From NCBI RefSeq assembly GCF_019091135.1, contig NZ_JAGXJW010000007.1, forward strand, positions 1 through 64,000: 64,000 bases of DNA, written 5' to 3'. The position numbers and the translations under genes were made by a program. This DNA is from Cohnella sp. GbtcB17 (GTDB lineage: Bacteria; Bacillota; Bacilli; Paenibacillales; Paenibacillaceae). Below are positions 38,216 to 48,234 of the stretch, piece by piece (the stretch's first letter is position 1; the number at the start of each line of letters is the position of its first letter). Below the pieces are notes generated by a model. That model saw nothing but the letters and a program-made list of their open reading frames with translations. It did no database searches and had not been told where the DNA came from.

Positions 38216-38719
38216 ATGAAGCGCAGATTGGCGAGAGAGATTGCGGTACAGAGCCTGTACCAGATGGAGATGAACGGTGTGTCGGCGCAAGAAGCCGTCG
38301 ATGCCGTCATGGAAGAAGCGAAGGGCGACAACGAGATGGAGACGGAGGTCGCGGAGCTTGCGGCCGTCGACGGCTTTACGCGCGAGCTGGTGCTTGGCGT
38401 CAAGTCGAACCAGGACGCGTTGGACGCCCAGTTGGCGGGATATTTGACCGGCTGGCAGGTCGACCGGCTGTCTAGAGTGGACAGGCAGATTTTAAGATTG
38501 GCCGCCTACGAGATGAATCATCGCAGGGACGTGCCCGCCAAAGTCGCGGTTAACGAAGCGATCGAGCTGGCCAAGCACTTCGGTACGGACGAATCCGGCA
38601 AGTTCGTCAACGGCGTGCTCGGACGGTTGATTCGCGAGCGCGGCCAGACGAATAGCAAAGACGCCGCAGTCGAGGCAGCGGAAGCGGAACCTGCGGTCGA
38701 AGGAGAGGAACAAGCATGA
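38216..38719 (+). CDS. nusB: Transcription antitermination factor NusB
   Basis: 167 residues. [19 protein letters not shown] and [25 protein letters not shown] (in parts), then [17 protein letters not shown], are NusB family motifs. It binds boxA RNA with NusE for rRNA antitermination. It is longer than B. subtilis NusB (131) through a C-terminal acidic tail of about 30 residues ([15 protein letters not shown]). It overlaps folD by four bases. Confidence 0.95.
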   Translation: MKRRLAREIAVQSLYQMEMNGVSAQEAVDAVMEEAKGDNEMETEVAELAAVDGFTRELVLGVKSNQDALDAQLAGYLTGWQVDRLSRVDRQILRLAAYEMNHRRDVPAKVAVNEAIELAKHFGTDESGKFVNGVLGRLIRERGQTNSKDAAVEAAEAEPAVEGEEQA

Positions 38720-39573
38720 GCGCCAACATCATTGACGGCAAGCGCATTGCGGCCGAGATTCGCGAGGAGATCAAGCGCGAGACCGAATCCCTTGCGGCCC
38801 AAGGCGTACGCCCGGGCCTTGCAGTCGTGCTTGTCGGGGAAGACCCGGCTTCCCAGGTGTACGTACGGAACAAGGCGAAGGCTTGCGAGGAGCTCGGATT
38901 TTACTCCGAGGTGCATCGCCTGTCCGCCGAGACGTCGCAGGAGGATCTGCTGTCGCTGATCGCGCGCCTTAACGCGCAGGCGGACATTAACGGCATATTG
39001 GTGCAGCTGCCGCTGCCGAAGCATATCGAGGAAAAGGCCGTCATCGACGCGATCGCGGTGGAGAAGGACGTCGACGGCTTCCATCCCGTCAGCGTCGGCA
39101 ATCTGCTGATCGGCGACGACGCGCTCCAGCCGTGCACGCCTTCCGGCGTCATCGAGCTGCTCAAGCGCACGGGCAACGCGCCCGCGGGCAAGCATGCCGT
39201 CGTCATCGGCCGCAGCAATATCGTAGGCAAGCCGGTGTCGATCCTGCTTCTGCGGGAGCATGCGACGGTGACGATTTGTCATTCACGCACGCCGGACTTG
39301 CCTGCGGTCGTTCGCGGCGCGGATATCGTCGTGGCTGCCGTCGGCGTACCGAAGCTTGTGAAGGGCGACTGGGTGAAGCCGGGCGCGGTCGTTATCGACG
39401 TAGGCGTCAATCGCCTGCCAGACGGCAAGCTTTGCGGGGACGTCGATTACGAAGACGTAGCTCCGGTCGCCGGCTGGATCACGCCCGTGCCGGGCGGCGT
39501 CGGACCGATGACGATCACGATGCTCATGCTGAACACGCTGAAGTCGGCCAAGGCCGCTCACGGCATCGCATAG
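38716..39573 (+). CDS. folD: Methylenetetrahydrofolate dehydrogenase/cyclohydrolase
   Basis: 285 residues, the standard length. It interconverts 5,10-methylene- and 10-formyl-tetrahydrofolate with [18 protein letters not shown] carries the catalytic Tyr and Lys, [12 protein letters not shown] follows, and [14 protein letters not shown] is the NADP-binding signature. The C-terminus has [18 protein letters not shown] overlaps the nusB stop (ATGA). Confidence 0.97.
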   Translation: MSANIIDGKRIAAEIREEIKRETESLAAQGVRPGLAVVLVGEDPASQVYVRNKAKACEELGFYSEVHRLSAETSQEDLLSLIARLNAQADINGILVQLPLPKHIEEKAVIDAIAVEKDVDGFHPVSVGNLLIGDDALQPCTPSGVIELLKRTGNAPAGKHAVVIGRSNIVGKPVSILLLREHATVTICHSRTPDLPAVVRGADIVVAAVGVPKLVKGDWVKPGAVVIDVGVNRLPDGKLCGDVDYEDVAPVAGWITPVPGGVGPMTITMLMLNTLKSAKAAHGIA

Positions 39574-39589
39574 GACGGGGGCCGAGGCC

Positions 39590-40960
39590 ATGAACGATCA
39601 ACCGGCCCGCGTCCTCAGCATCCGGGACGTCAACCGCTACATCAAGATGAAGCTCGAGGGAGATCCCAAGCTTCAGGATATTTGGCTGCGCGGCGAGATT
39701 TCGAATTTTACCCATCATTCCAGCGGTCATATGTACTTTACGCTGAAGGACGAGAGCGGGCGCCTCAAGAGCATCATGTTCGCGTCTCACAATCAGCGCT
39801 TGCCTTTCAGGCCGAAGGACGGCATGAAGGTGATCGCGCGGGGCGGCGTGTCCGTTTACGAGCGCGACGGGCAGTACCAATTTTACGTGACCGCTATGCA
39901 GCCAGACGGCATCGGCAGCCTGTTTCTCGCTTACGAGCAGCTGAAAAAGAAGCTTCACGGGGAAGGGCTGTTCGACGAGGCGGCCAAGCGGCCGATTCCT
40001 AAATATCCGAAGGCCATCGGCATCATCACATCCCCGACGGGAGCGGCCGTGCGGGATATTATCATTACGCTGCAGCGGCGCCACCCTTCGGTGGCGATCG
40101 TGCTGTATCCGGTGTCGGTCCAAGGGACAGGCGCGGCGCCTTCGATCGTCAAAGCGATTCAGGCGATGAACCGGCTGGCCGAGACGGACGTGCTGATCGT
40201 CGGCCGCGGCGGAGGCTCGCTCGAGGAACTGTGGGCGTTCAACGAGGAGGCGGTCGCGCGCGCGATTCGCGCATCGGCGATTCCCGTCATCTCGGCCGTC
40301 GGCCACGAGACGGACTTCACGATCGCCGACTTCGCGGCCGATCTCAGGGCGGCTACGCCGACGGCCGCCGCGGAGCTGGCCGTGCCGCATGTCGCCGAGC
40401 TGCAGGAGCGGCTAGGCCACCTGGAGCAGCGGATGGCCCGCTCGCTCGGCAGCCAGCTCGGCCGTGCGCGCGAGCGATACCGCCACGCCGCCAGATCGCC
40501 TTATTTTACGCAGCCGAAGCGTTCGCTGCTCGCTTCGGCCGAGCGGCTCGATCGACTGCGGGACAGGCTCGGCTACAGGGCCGGCGCGCTCGCCGACCGA
40601 AGCCGGGAGCGGCTGTCGCGGCTCAACGGCCGGCTGGCCGGGGCGAGTCCGACCGAGCAGGCGATATACGCGCGAAGGCGCAAGGCGTCCGCGGACAAGG
40701 CGTTGACCGCGGCGATGCGCGGCATCGTGCGGGACGGCCGGAGCGCCTTTGGCTCCGCGATCCGGCAGCTCGACGCGCTTAGTCCGCTCAAGGTTATGGC
40801 ACGCGGCTATAGCCTGGCGTACGACGAAGAAGAGAAAAAACTGCTGCGGTCCGTGCGCGAAACGAAAGCCGGCGACAGACTCGTCGTGCGGCTGGCGGAC
40901 GGCAAGCTGTCTTGCAGCGTAGCGGCGGTGCATGGGGAGGCGAACACGAATGACGAATGA
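39590..40960 (+). CDS. xseA: Exodeoxyribonuclease VII large subunit
   Basis: 456 residues. N-terminal OB fold (DIWLRGEISNFTHHSSGHMYFTL in outline), then the catalytic domain with GIITSPTGAAVRDI, IVGRGGGSLEELWAFN and ISAVGHETDFTIADFAAD, all invariant in the family. The C-terminal coiled-coil binds XseB. Together they degrade single-stranded DNA. The xseB start lies inside its last codons. Confidence 0.97.
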   Translation: MNDQPARVLSIRDVNRYIKMKLEGDPKLQDIWLRGEISNFTHHSSGHMYFTLKDESGRLKSIMFASHNQRLPFRPKDGMKVIARGGVSVYERDGQYQFYVTAMQPDGIGSLFLAYEQLKKKLHGEGLFDEAAKRPIPKYPKAIGIITSPTGAAVRDIIITLQRRHPSVAIVLYPVSVQGTGAAPSIVKAIQAMNRLAETDVLIVGRGGGSLEELWAFNEEAVARAIRASAIPVISAVGHETDFTIADFAADLRAATPTAAAELAVPHVAELQERLGHLEQRMARSLGSQLGRARERYRHAARSPYFTQPKRSLLASAERLDRLRDRLGYRAGALADRSRERLSRLNGRLAGASPTEQAIYARRRKASADKALTAAMRGIVRDGRSAFGSAIRQLDALSPLKVMARGYSLAYDEEEKKLLRSVRETKAGDRLVVRLADGKLSCSVAAVHGEANTNDE

Positions 40961-41213
40961 ATCGGAAACGGCGCTGTCCTTCGAGCAGGCGATGGAGCGG
41001 CTGGAAGGCATCGTATCCAAGCTCGAGAGCGGCGACGTGCCGCTCGAAGCGGCGATCGAGCTGTATCAAGAAGGCATGGCGCTCTCGAGACTGTGCGGTC
41101 AGAAGCTGGAGCAGGTGGAGCGTCGGATCGAGATGCTGATGGAGGACGGAGACGGCTTGCAGCGCCGGCCTTTCGCGCCGCAGCAGGGCGAGGCTGCCGG
41201 CAAAGGAGAGTAA
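40950..41213 (+). CDS. xseB: Exodeoxyribonuclease VII small subunit
   Basis: 87 residues from ATG 40950, with GGGGAGG upstream. LSFEQAMERLEGIVSKLESGDVPLE (in outline) and LYQEGMALSRLC are the XseB hallmarks. It overlaps xseA by 11 bases and is followed by ispA eight bases later. Confidence 0.95.
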   Translation: MTNESETALSFEQAMERLEGIVSKLESGDVPLEAAIELYQEGMALSRLCGQKLEQVERRIEMLMEDGDGLQRRPFAPQQGEAAGKGE

Positions 41214-41221
41214 TCGAAAAG

Positions 41222-42130
41222 GTGCAGAAGGAAGATATATCGGACTACCTGGCATCCCGAAGGAAAATGGTCGAACGTGCGCTCGAGCGGGCGATCCCCG
41301 GCGATTGGCGCGTCAACGGCAGGCTGAAGGAAGCTGCGATGTATTCGCTGGCTGCGGGCGGCAAGCGTCTGCGGCCCATTTTCGTGCTGGCTGCGGCGGA
41401 GGCCGTCCGGGGCGACGCAAAAGCGGCAATCGTCGCGATGCCGTTCGCCGTCGCCGTGGAAATGGTGCACACCTACTCGCTGATTCACGACGATCTTCCC
41501 GCGATGGATAACGACGACTACAGGCGGGGCATTCCGACCAACCACAAGGTGTTCGGCGAGGCAACGGCAATCTTGGCGGGAGACGGACTGCTCACGCACG
41601 CTTTTTACGTCGCCTCGGAGGCCGTCGGACTCGGCGTTCCCGCCGAACGGACGCTGGCCGTCGTTCGCGACCTGGCTCGGCTGGCCGGCTTCCCCGGCAT
41701 GGTGGGCGGACAGGCCGACGATATGGAAGGCGAGCAAGGGATCACGTCCATCGAACAGCTCGAGCATATCCACCTGCACAAGACGAGCGATCTCATCGCA
41801 TTCTCTTTGCGGGCGGGCGGTCACGCGGCAGGCGCCAGCGATCGGCAGCTCGACGCGCTCGGACGCTTCGGCACGAACGTCGGCTTGGCTTTTCAGATTC
41901 AGGACGACATCCTCGATATTACGGGCGATCAGGACAAGCTCGGCAAGCCGATCGGCAGCGACGAGCGCCAGGGCAAAGTCACATATCCATTTTTAATCGG
42001 TCTTGAGGAAAGCCGCAGGCGCGTCGCGGACTTGACGGAGCAAGCGATCTCCGCGGTGCGATCGGCTGAGCTTGCCGACTGCGGCAGGCTGGAGCAGATC
42101 GCGATGCGTCTGATTTCCAGGGACAACTAA
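41222..42130 (+). CDS. ispA: Polyprenyl (farnesyl) diphosphate synthase
   Basis: 302 residues from GTG 41222, the start that fits the family N-terminus. AAGGAGAG is about 12 bases upstream, a little far, so an ATG at 41268 is possible. It condenses isopentenyl diphosphate to geranyl and farnesyl diphosphate. The first aspartate-rich motif is HDDLPAMDNDDYRRG and the second is FQIQDDILDITGD. It is followed by dxs, linking precursor and chain synthesis. Confidence 0.95.
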   Translation: MQKEDISDYLASRRKMVERALERAIPGDWRVNGRLKEAAMYSLAAGGKRLRPIFVLAAAEAVRGDAKAAIVAMPFAVAVEMVHTYSLIHDDLPAMDNDDYRRGIPTNHKVFGEATAILAGDGLLTHAFYVASEAVGLGVPAERTLAVVRDLARLAGFPGMVGGQADDMEGEQGITSIEQLEHIHLHKTSDLIAFSLRAGGHAAGASDRQLDALGRFGTNVGLAFQIQDDILDITGDQDKLGKPIGSDERQGKVTYPFLIGLEESRRRVADLTEQAISAVRSAELADCGRLEQIAMRLISRDN

Positions 42131-42160
42131 TCGGCCAACAGATCCGTCTCGGCCCAACGA

Positions 42161-42213
42161 AGCATTTCCAATCGGTTTCCGGCAGTCGGGAACCGAGGCG
42201 GGGATGCTTTTTT
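42161..42213 (+). terminator. Terminator of the nusB-ispA operon
   Basis: AGCATTTCC..TCGGTTTCC pairs with GGGAACCGA..GGGGATGCT in two stacked segments, followed by TTTTTTT. Confidence 0.8.
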
Positions 42214-42486
42214 GTTTGTTTAGCGTGGTCGGCTGTTGGGTAAAAAAGAACGTAAAGTGCGCGCTGATCGTCGGAGCGCCTCTTTTTATACATACGGATA
42301 ACGTTTCCAGGATGGCTGTGACACTAATCGCATTGCAGATTCGTATGCAAATGGGAGGGATTAGGGGAACCGGATGAGTTTTTAAACGGTCATTATGCTA
42401 TAATACGTTTAGACTAAAATCGACGAATCGTGATGCGTTGACTAAATTCAACATAGCAATCGTTTTTGGAAAGCGGGGAATTCCTA
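42214..42486 (+). other. Intergenic region before dxs with an extended -10 promoter
   Basis: No coding frame of note. Near the 3' end lies TATGCTATAAT (42394-42404), a TATAAT with TGn extension, about 83 bases before the dxs start. The sequence TTATGCTATAATA is identical to that before the aspartokinase gene. No -35 of quality is seen. The rest contains no riboswitch or hairpin that I recognise. Confidence 0.6.
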
Positions 42487-44382
42487 TTGCTGCTCGACGG
42501 CATCCATAGTCCAACCGACCTGAAGCGGCTGTCCATGTCAGAGCTTCCTCAGTTGGCCCAAGAGATCAGACAATTCCTAATTGAAAAGCTGTCCGTCACC
42601 GGCGGGCACCTGGCGCCGAACCTCGGCGTCGTCGAGCTGACGCTGGTGATGCATTATTTGTACGACAGCCCGACCGACAAGTTTTTGTTCGACGTGGGCC
42701 ATCAGGCGTACGTCCACAAGATGCTGACCGGACGAATGGACCGGTTCGACACGCTTCGCCAGAAGGACGGTCTGTGCGGCTTCGTGAAGCGCACGGAGAG
42801 TGAGCACGACGTCTGGGAAGCCGGGCACAGCAGCACCTCGCTGTCCGGCGCGATGGGCATGGCGCTGGCGCGGGATATGCAGGGGCGCACCAACAAGGTG
42901 ATCGCGGTTATCGGCGACGGCGCCCTTACGGGCGGGATGGCGCTCGAGGCGCTTAACCACATCGGCCATGAAAAGCGCAAACTCACCGTCGTTCTCAACG
43001 ACAACGAGATGTCGATCGCACCGAACGTAGGCGCGCTGCACAATTATTTGGGCAAAGTCCGCAGCGACAAGACGTATCGTAAAGCGAAGGACGAGTTCGA
43101 GTGGCTGCTGCGGAAGGTGCCGGCGATCGGCGGCAAGCTCGCGAAGACCGCCGAACGGCTCAAGGACAGCCTCAAGTACTTGGTCGTGCCCGGCATGCTG
43201 TTCGAAGAGTTCGGCCTCAAGTATCTCGGTCCGGTCGACGGCCATGATACGGAGAAGCTGATCGAGGCCTTCCGCCAAGCGGATAAATGCGAGGGGCCTG
43301 TCCTTGTCCACATCCTCACCGTCAAGGGGAAGGGCTATTCCCCTGCGGAGGCCGATTCCCACAAGTGGCACGGCATCACCGGCTCCTACAAGATCGAGTC
43401 CGGCCAGGTGCTGAAGCCCGTCGGTCCGCCGATGTACACCGAGGTGTTCGGCAACACGCTGATCGAGCTTGCAGAAAAGGATGAACGAATCGTCGCGATC
43501 ACGCCCGCGATGCCCGGGGGCTCGGGCTTGCTCGGCTTCGCGCAGCGATTCCCCGGGCGCATGTTCGACGTCGGTATCGCAGAGCAGCACGCGGCCACGA
43601 TGTCCGCGGCTCTCGCGATGGAGGGCATGAAGCCGGTATACGCGGTGTACTCGACGTTCCTGCAGCGGGCGTACGATCAGGTGGTGCACGATATTTGCCG
43701 CCATAACGCCAACGTGATCTTTGCCATCGACCGCGCCGGCTTCGTCGGCGGCGACGGCGAGACGCACCAAGGGGTATACGATATCGCTTATCTTCGCCAC
43801 ATTCCGAACCTCGTCCTGATGATGCCTAAGGACGAGAACGAGCTGCGCCGCATGATGGCGACGGCGGTCGCGTACGACGACGGTCCGATCGCGATCCGCT
43901 ATCCGCGCGAGCAGGGAAGAGGCGTCGCGATGGACGAACAACTTGCGCCGATTCCGATCGGATCGTGGGACGTCGTGAGGGAAGGCGACTACGCGGCGAT
44001 CCTCGCGATCGGGCCAATGGTTCAAGTGGCCGAAGAAGCGGCGGACTTGCTGAAGCGCGAAGGACTTAGCGTCCGCGTCGTCAATGCGCGCTTCGTCAAG
44101 CCGCTGGACGACGCGATGCTCGCGCAGCTTGCCAAGGATCGCCTGCCGATGCTGGTGCTCGAAGAGACTGCGGTCGCCGGCGGGCTCGGCAGCGCGATTC
44201 TCGAGCACTACGCCAGGCATGGCCTGCAGCCGACCGTGCAGCTCGCAGGCATTCCCGACCGCTTCATCGAGCATGCCACGATCAAGGAGCAGCGCGCCGA
44301 AGTCGGCCTGACCGCGGAAGAGGTTGCCAAGCAACTTCGCTCGTTCGCGCTGCTCAAGCGTCAGCGGCAGACGGCGAATTGA
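42487..44382 (+). CDS. dxs: 1-deoxy-D-xylulose-5-phosphate synthase
   Basis: 631 residues from TTG 42487, which aligns with the start of B. subtilis Dxs (633). A TTG at 42466 is in frame but adds seven atypical residues. It joins pyruvate and glyceraldehyde-3-phosphate, the first step of the MEP isoprenoid pathway. Motifs are [14 protein letters not shown] [28 protein letters not shown], the thiamine diphosphate motif [15 protein letters not shown], and [15 protein letters not shown]. It runs into tlyA with four bases between. Confidence 0.96.
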   Translation: MLLDGIHSPTDLKRLSMSELPQLAQEIRQFLIEKLSVTGGHLAPNLGVVELTLVMHYLYDSPTDKFLFDVGHQAYVHKMLTGRMDRFDTLRQKDGLCGFVKRTESEHDVWEAGHSSTSLSGAMGMALARDMQGRTNKVIAVIGDGALTGGMALEALNHIGHEKRKLTVVLNDNEMSIAPNVGALHNYLGKVRSDKTYRKAKDEFEWLLRKVPAIGGKLAKTAERLKDSLKYLVVPGMLFEEFGLKYLGPVDGHDTEKLIEAFRQADKCEGPVLVHILTVKGKGYSPAEADSHKWHGITGSYKIESGQVLKPVGPPMYTEVFGNTLIELAEKDERIVAITPAMPGGSGLLGFAQRFPGRMFDVGIAEQHAATMSAALAMEGMKPVYAVYSTFLQRAYDQVVHDICRHNANVIFAIDRAGFVGGDGETHQGVYDIAYLRHIPNLVLMMPKDENELRRMMATAVAYDDGPIAIRYPREQGRGVAMDEQLAPIPIGSWDVVREGDYAAILAIGPMVQVAEEAADLLKREGLSVRVVNARFVKPLDDAMLAQLAKDRLPMLVLEETAVAGGLGSAILEHYARHGLQPTVQLAGIPDRFIEHATIKEQRAEVGLTAEEVAKQLRSFALLKRQRQTAN

Positions 44383-44386
44383 CGCG

Positions 44387-45241
44387 ATGTCGACGATAAC
44401 CAAAGAGCGGATCGACACGCTTCTCGTCGAACAAGGCTTTTTCGAGAGCCGCGCGAAGGCGCAGTCCGCCATCATGGCGGGACTTGTCCTCGTCGGCACC
44501 GAGCAAGTGGATAAGCCGGGAACGAAGATACCGCGCGACGCGGCGCTCACCGTCAAAGGCGCCGTTCATCCATATGTCAGCCGCGGCGGGCTCAAGCTGG
44601 AAAAGGCGATTCGCGAATTCGGCATCGATCTGAAGGATACGGTCATGATGGACATCGGCGCTTCGACCGGCGGATTCACCGACTGCGCCCTGCAGCACGG
44701 CGCTTCGTTCGTCTACGCGATCGACGTCGGGTACAATCAGCTTGACTGGAGTCTCCGCCAGAATCCGCAGGTTTGCGTGATGGAACGCTGCAACTTCAGA
44801 CATATGACGCCCGAACAATTGACGGGACCGGCGCCGGTTTTCGCATCGATTGACGTATCGTTTATTTCGCTGAAGCTTATCCTGCCCGCTTTGCGTCCGC
44901 TGCTGCCGCCCGGAGCCGGCACCGTCGCGCTCATCAAGCCTCAGTTCGAGGCCGGGCGCGAACAGGTCGGCAAGTCCGGCGTCGTCCGGGATCGGAGCGT
45001 TCATCTGAGCGTCCTGCGCGAGGTGTTGTCGGCTGCCGGCGCGCTGGGATTCGCGTTGCGGGGACTGGCCTATTCCCCGATTACGGGCGGGGAAGGGAAT
45101 ATCGAGTTCCTTGCGTATTGGCAGGTGCCCGAGACTCCGTCAGAACTGCCGGGTGGACAGCCGGCGGAAGCGCCCTTCGACGAAAGTCTGCTGGACAGCG
45201 TCGTCGAACAAGCGGCGGCCAGGTTCAAGAATCGCGCATAA
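44387..45241 (+). CDS. tlyA: TlyA/YqxC family rRNA (cytidine-2'-O)-methyltransferase
   Basis: 284 residues from ATG 44387. An N-terminal S4 RNA-binding domain (ERIDTLLVEQGFFESRAKAQSAI, in outline) is followed by an FtsJ-like methyltransferase with VMMDIGASTGGFTDCALQHGA as SAM loop, in pieces. FASIDVSFISLKLILPAL and LIKPQFEAGR follow. TlyA methylates 16S and 23S rRNA in mycobacteria; the Firmicute protein is assumed similar. The B. subtilis order dxs-yqxC-ahrC-recN is kept, except for the small gene downstream. Confidence 0.93.
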   Translation: MSTITKERIDTLLVEQGFFESRAKAQSAIMAGLVLVGTEQVDKPGTKIPRDAALTVKGAVHPYVSRGGLKLEKAIREFGIDLKDTVMMDIGASTGGFTDCALQHGASFVYAIDVGYNQLDWSLRQNPQVCVMERCNFRHMTPEQLTGPAPVFASIDVSFISLKLILPALRPLLPPGAGTVALIKPQFEAGREQVGKSGVVRDRSVHLSVLREVLSAAGALGFALRGLAYSPITGGEGNIEFLAYWQVPETPSELPGGQPAEAPFDESLLDSVVEQAAARFKNRA

Positions 45242-45350
45242 ACCGGCAATCAACGACGCGCGGCTTGTCCAGACGAATAATCGGATATCGGCAATCGATT
45301 CTGGCCGCCAGGCCAAAAGACGACCACGATCCGCGTCCGCCGAAGCACGG

Positions 45351-45395
45351 CCGGCCGGTTGGCAAGCAAGCGCCAGCCGCACCGGTTTTTTTGCT
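45351..45395 (+). terminator. Possible terminator after tlyA
   Basis: GGTTGGC pairs with GCCAGCC (one wobble) around an AAGCAAGC loop. An ACCGG/CCGGT outer pairing may extend it; seven T follow. The stem is imperfect. Confidence 0.45.
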
Positions 45396-45459
45396 TGCTC
45401 CGATAGAGGAAACCTTGCCTGCCGCCGCGAATGAAACAGGAAGCGGAGGAGGCGGAACG

Positions 45460-45930
45460 ATGGCTCGGTTCGGAGACGGTCTCATATTTGCGGCTGCGGT
45501 AGCGGCGATCCTGTGGTGGCTGTGGCGCAGGTTCAGACATTGGCTGCACGAGCCGCCAAGCTCGCGTCTGCGCAGGCTGGCGCGGGATAGCGCGCCTGAC
45601 GACGATGACGAGGCGGCGGCGCTGTTGCGCGAGCATGGGTACGAGGCGCTCTCCGGCAAGCACCGGATTCCTTTGGGCGTGTCGGTCGACGACGGGCCGT
45701 ACGAAGCGACCCGCTTGTATTTCGACTACATCGCGTCCAAGGATGAGCGTTATTATCTCGTTAAGCTCGAACGGCCGAGGCAGCCGATGGATTGGACGGC
45801 GAGCGGGATTCGGGAGCGTCTGCTGGTGTATGCGCTTTTGTTTCCCGAATGCGAAGGCGTGATCGTCGCGGATATGCGCGACAGGACGCTTAGAACGGTA
45901 AAATTCAAAATAGAGGAGGGCAAAGAATGA
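45460..45930 (+). CDS. Membrane-anchored hypothetical protein between tlyA and argR
   Basis: 156 residues from ATG 45460, behind GGAGGAGG. One N-terminal membrane helix (GLIFAAAVAAILWWLWRRF), then a cytoplasmic domain of about 130 residues. It includes YEALSGKHRIPLGVSVDDGPYEATRLYFDY (in outline), KDERYYLVKLERPRQPMDW and FPECEGVIVADM. The fold resembles small nuclease-like or PD-(D/E)XK-like alpha/beta domains only in general pattern, and I do not assign a function. It overlaps argR by four bases (ATGA), so it is co-translated with the arginine repressor. Confidence 0.75.
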   Translation: MARFGDGLIFAAAVAAILWWLWRRFRHWLHEPPSSRLRRLARDSAPDDDDEAAALLREHGYEALSGKHRIPLGVSVDDGPYEATRLYFDYIASKDERYYLVKLERPRQPMDWTASGIRERLLVYALLFPECEGVIVADMRDRTLRTVKFKIEEGKE

Positions 45931-46376
45931 AAGGTCAGCGACAAAGGAAAATTCGCGAATTGATCGGCGCGAGCGAGATCGAGACGCAGGAAGACCTGGT
46001 AGAAGCCCTCCGCGCCCAAAGCTTTAACGTGACTCAAGCGACGGTCTCCCGCGATATTAAGGAGCTGCAGCTTATCAAGGTGCCGCTTGGGGACGGCAGA
46101 TATAAATACGCGATCGCGCAGGATCAGCGCTTCAATCCTACGATGAAGCTCAAACGCGCAATGATGGACCACTTCATCCATGCGGAGGCTGCGGAAAATC
46201 TGGTCGTCGTCAAGTGTTTGCCGGGTACGGCCGGCACGATCGCTTCGCTGCTGGACGGCATGGATTGGCCCGAGATCGTCGGTACGATCGGCGGAGACGA
46301 TACGACGCTGCTCATCTGCCGCACGAAGCCGCAGGGTGAACAGATCGTCACCCGCATTTTAGACATTATTCGTTAA
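45927..46376 (+). CDS. argR: Arginine repressor ArgR/AhrC
   Basis: 149 residues. Winged helix at residues 1-70 with the recognition segment SFNVTQATVSRDIKEL. The C-terminal oligomerisation and arginine-binding domain has LPGTAGTIASLLD and GTIGGDDTTLLICR. It represses arginine synthesis and activates catabolism. In Bacillus it sits between yqxC and recN, as here. Confidence 0.97.
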   Translation: MKGQRQRKIRELIGASEIETQEDLVEALRAQSFNVTQATVSRDIKELQLIKVPLGDGRYKYAIAQDQRFNPTMKLKRAMMDHFIHAEAAENLVVVKCLPGTAGTIASLLDGMDWPEIVGTIGGDDTTLLICRTKPQGEQIVTRILDIIR

Positions 46377-46417
46377 AAGCCTGGCGATCTGCGCAGGCTG
46401 AGGAGGATGAGCGCCGT

Positions 46418-48115
46418 ATGCTGCAAGAGCTGTCCATTCGCCACTTGGCGGTAATCGAAAACATCCGGGTATCGTTCAAGCGAGGCTTCGAGGTGCTGAC
46501 CGGCGAGACCGGGGCCGGCAAATCGATTATCATCGATGCGCTGGGTCTCATCGCGGGCGGGCGCGGGTCCGCCGAGATGATCCGCCACGGCTGCGACAAA
46601 GCTGAGATCGAAGCGGTATTCGATCTCGATCCCGCGCACCCTGTATGGGGCGTGCTCGACCGCCACGGGGTGAACGCCGACCCGCACGAGGCGCTGCTCG
46701 TGCGGCGCGAGCTGCAGGCGCAAGGCAAATCGTCCGCGCGCGTGAACGGGCAGCATGTGACGCTGACGATGCTGCGCGAGATCGGCGAAAATCTCGTCAA
46801 TATCCACGGACAGCACGAGCATCAGTCGCTGCTGCGAACGGACCGTCACCTGGAATGGCTCGACTCGTTCGCCGGAGACGCCATCGCCGCGCTCAAAGCC
46901 GAATACCAGAGCCGATACAGGGAATACGCCACGGTGAGCCGCGAGCGGCGAGAGCTTGACGAGCTCACCCGCCAGCAGATGCAGATGCTCGATCTGTATC
47001 GCTATCAGCTCGAGGAGATCGCCGAGGCTCGCCTCAAGCCGGGCGAGGACGAATCGCTCGCCGAAGAAAGGCGCAAGCTGGCGCATGCCGAGAAGCTCGC
47101 CGAATCCGCGACCGAAGCCTACGACCTGCTGTACGGCAACAAAGGTCTCAGCGTCTTGTCCAAAGCAATCGCGAAGCTCGAGGACATCGTCAAGGTCGAT
47201 CCGGCCAAGCTAGGCCCGCTTGTCGAGCAGCTGCAGTCGGCTTATTATGCCGCCGAAGACGTCGCTTACCAGCTGCGCGATTATAAAGAAGGCATCGAGT
47301 TCAATCCGGAGCGTCTGTCGGAGATCGAGATGCGAATGGACCTTTTGTTCGGCCTTCGCCGCAAGTACGGCGAGAGCGTGGAGGACATCCTGCATTATTA
47401 TGCCCGAATTCAGGAAGATACCCAGCGGCTTGAAAATCGCGACGAACTTCTTAAGGAGCTGAATGAACGCGAAATGCGCCTGGAGGCCGAGCTGCGCGCG
47501 TTGGCCGAGCGCCTCGCCGCGATCCGCAGGCAGACCGCCGCGCTGCTCGCTTCGGAGATCGAGCAGGAGCTGAAGGGGCTGCAAATGGAGCGGGCGGCTT
47601 TCGAGGTGCGGCTGGTTAGCACCGACCATTTGACGCCGACAGGGACGGATGCGGCCGAATTTCTGCTGTCCACCAATCCGGGCGAACCGCCGAAGCCGCT
47701 CGCCCGGATCGCCTCGGGAGGCGAAATGTCCCGGGTCATGCTCGCGCTGAAAGCCATCTTCGCCCGGATCGACCAGATTCCGGTGCTCGTATTCGATGAA
47801 GTGGATACGGGCGTCAGCGGCCGCGCGGCCCAGTCCGTCGCCGACAAGCTGTCCAGGCTGGCAGCCCATTGCCAGGTGTTCTGCATTACGCATCTGCCGC
47901 AGGTCGCCTGCATGGCGGACGATCAGTTCGAGATCGCCAAGCGCGTCACCGACGACGGCCGAACGTCGACCCGGGTTCGGATGCTGAGCGCCGAAGAGCG
48001 CGTGGAAGAGCTCGCCCGCATGTTGGGCGGGGTGGAAGTGACCGATCGGACCCGCCATCACGCGCAAGAAATGTTAACGCTGGCGGAGGCTCAAAAATCG
48101 CGCCAGGACGCGTAA
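46418..48115 (+). CDS. recN: DNA repair protein RecN
   Basis: 565 residues. SMC-like ATPase: Walker A LTGETGAGKSIIIDAL near residue 28, a long coiled coil from about 155 to 370, ABC signature ASGGEMSRVMLALK, Walker B VLVFDEVDTGVSG. It acts early at double-strand breaks, holding DNA ends together. ATG start with GAGGAGG upstream. Confidence 0.97.
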   Translation: MLQELSIRHLAVIENIRVSFKRGFEVLTGETGAGKSIIIDALGLIAGGRGSAEMIRHGCDKAEIEAVFDLDPAHPVWGVLDRHGVNADPHEALLVRRELQAQGKSSARVNGQHVTLTMLREIGENLVNIHGQHEHQSLLRTDRHLEWLDSFAGDAIAALKAEYQSRYREYATVSRERRELDELTRQQMQMLDLYRYQLEEIAEARLKPGEDESLAEERRKLAHAEKLAESATEAYDLLYGNKGLSVLSKAIAKLEDIVKVDPAKLGPLVEQLQSAYYAAEDVAYQLRDYKEGIEFNPERLSEIEMRMDLLFGLRRKYGESVEDILHYYARIQEDTQRLENRDELLKELNEREMRLEAELRALAERLAAIRRQTAALLASEIEQELKGLQMERAAFEVRLVSTDHLTPTGTDAAEFLLSTNPGEPPKPLARIASGGEMSRVMLALKAIFARIDQIPVLVFDEVDTGVSGRAAQSVADKLSRLAAHCQVFCITHLPQVACMADDQFEIAKRVTDDGRTSTRVRMLSAEERVEELARMLGGVEVTDRTRHHAQEMLTLAEAQKSRQDA

Positions 48116-48234
48116 ATTCGTGATCCGAGGAAGGTTTTCGGCAACATAAAAGGAGGAGGCCGCGGTTACCTTATAGTTACGTCGCCGGGCAGTGTCACGT
48201 TCGCCGGTGTAGTCTGTAGGGAAGTGGTGAGAAC

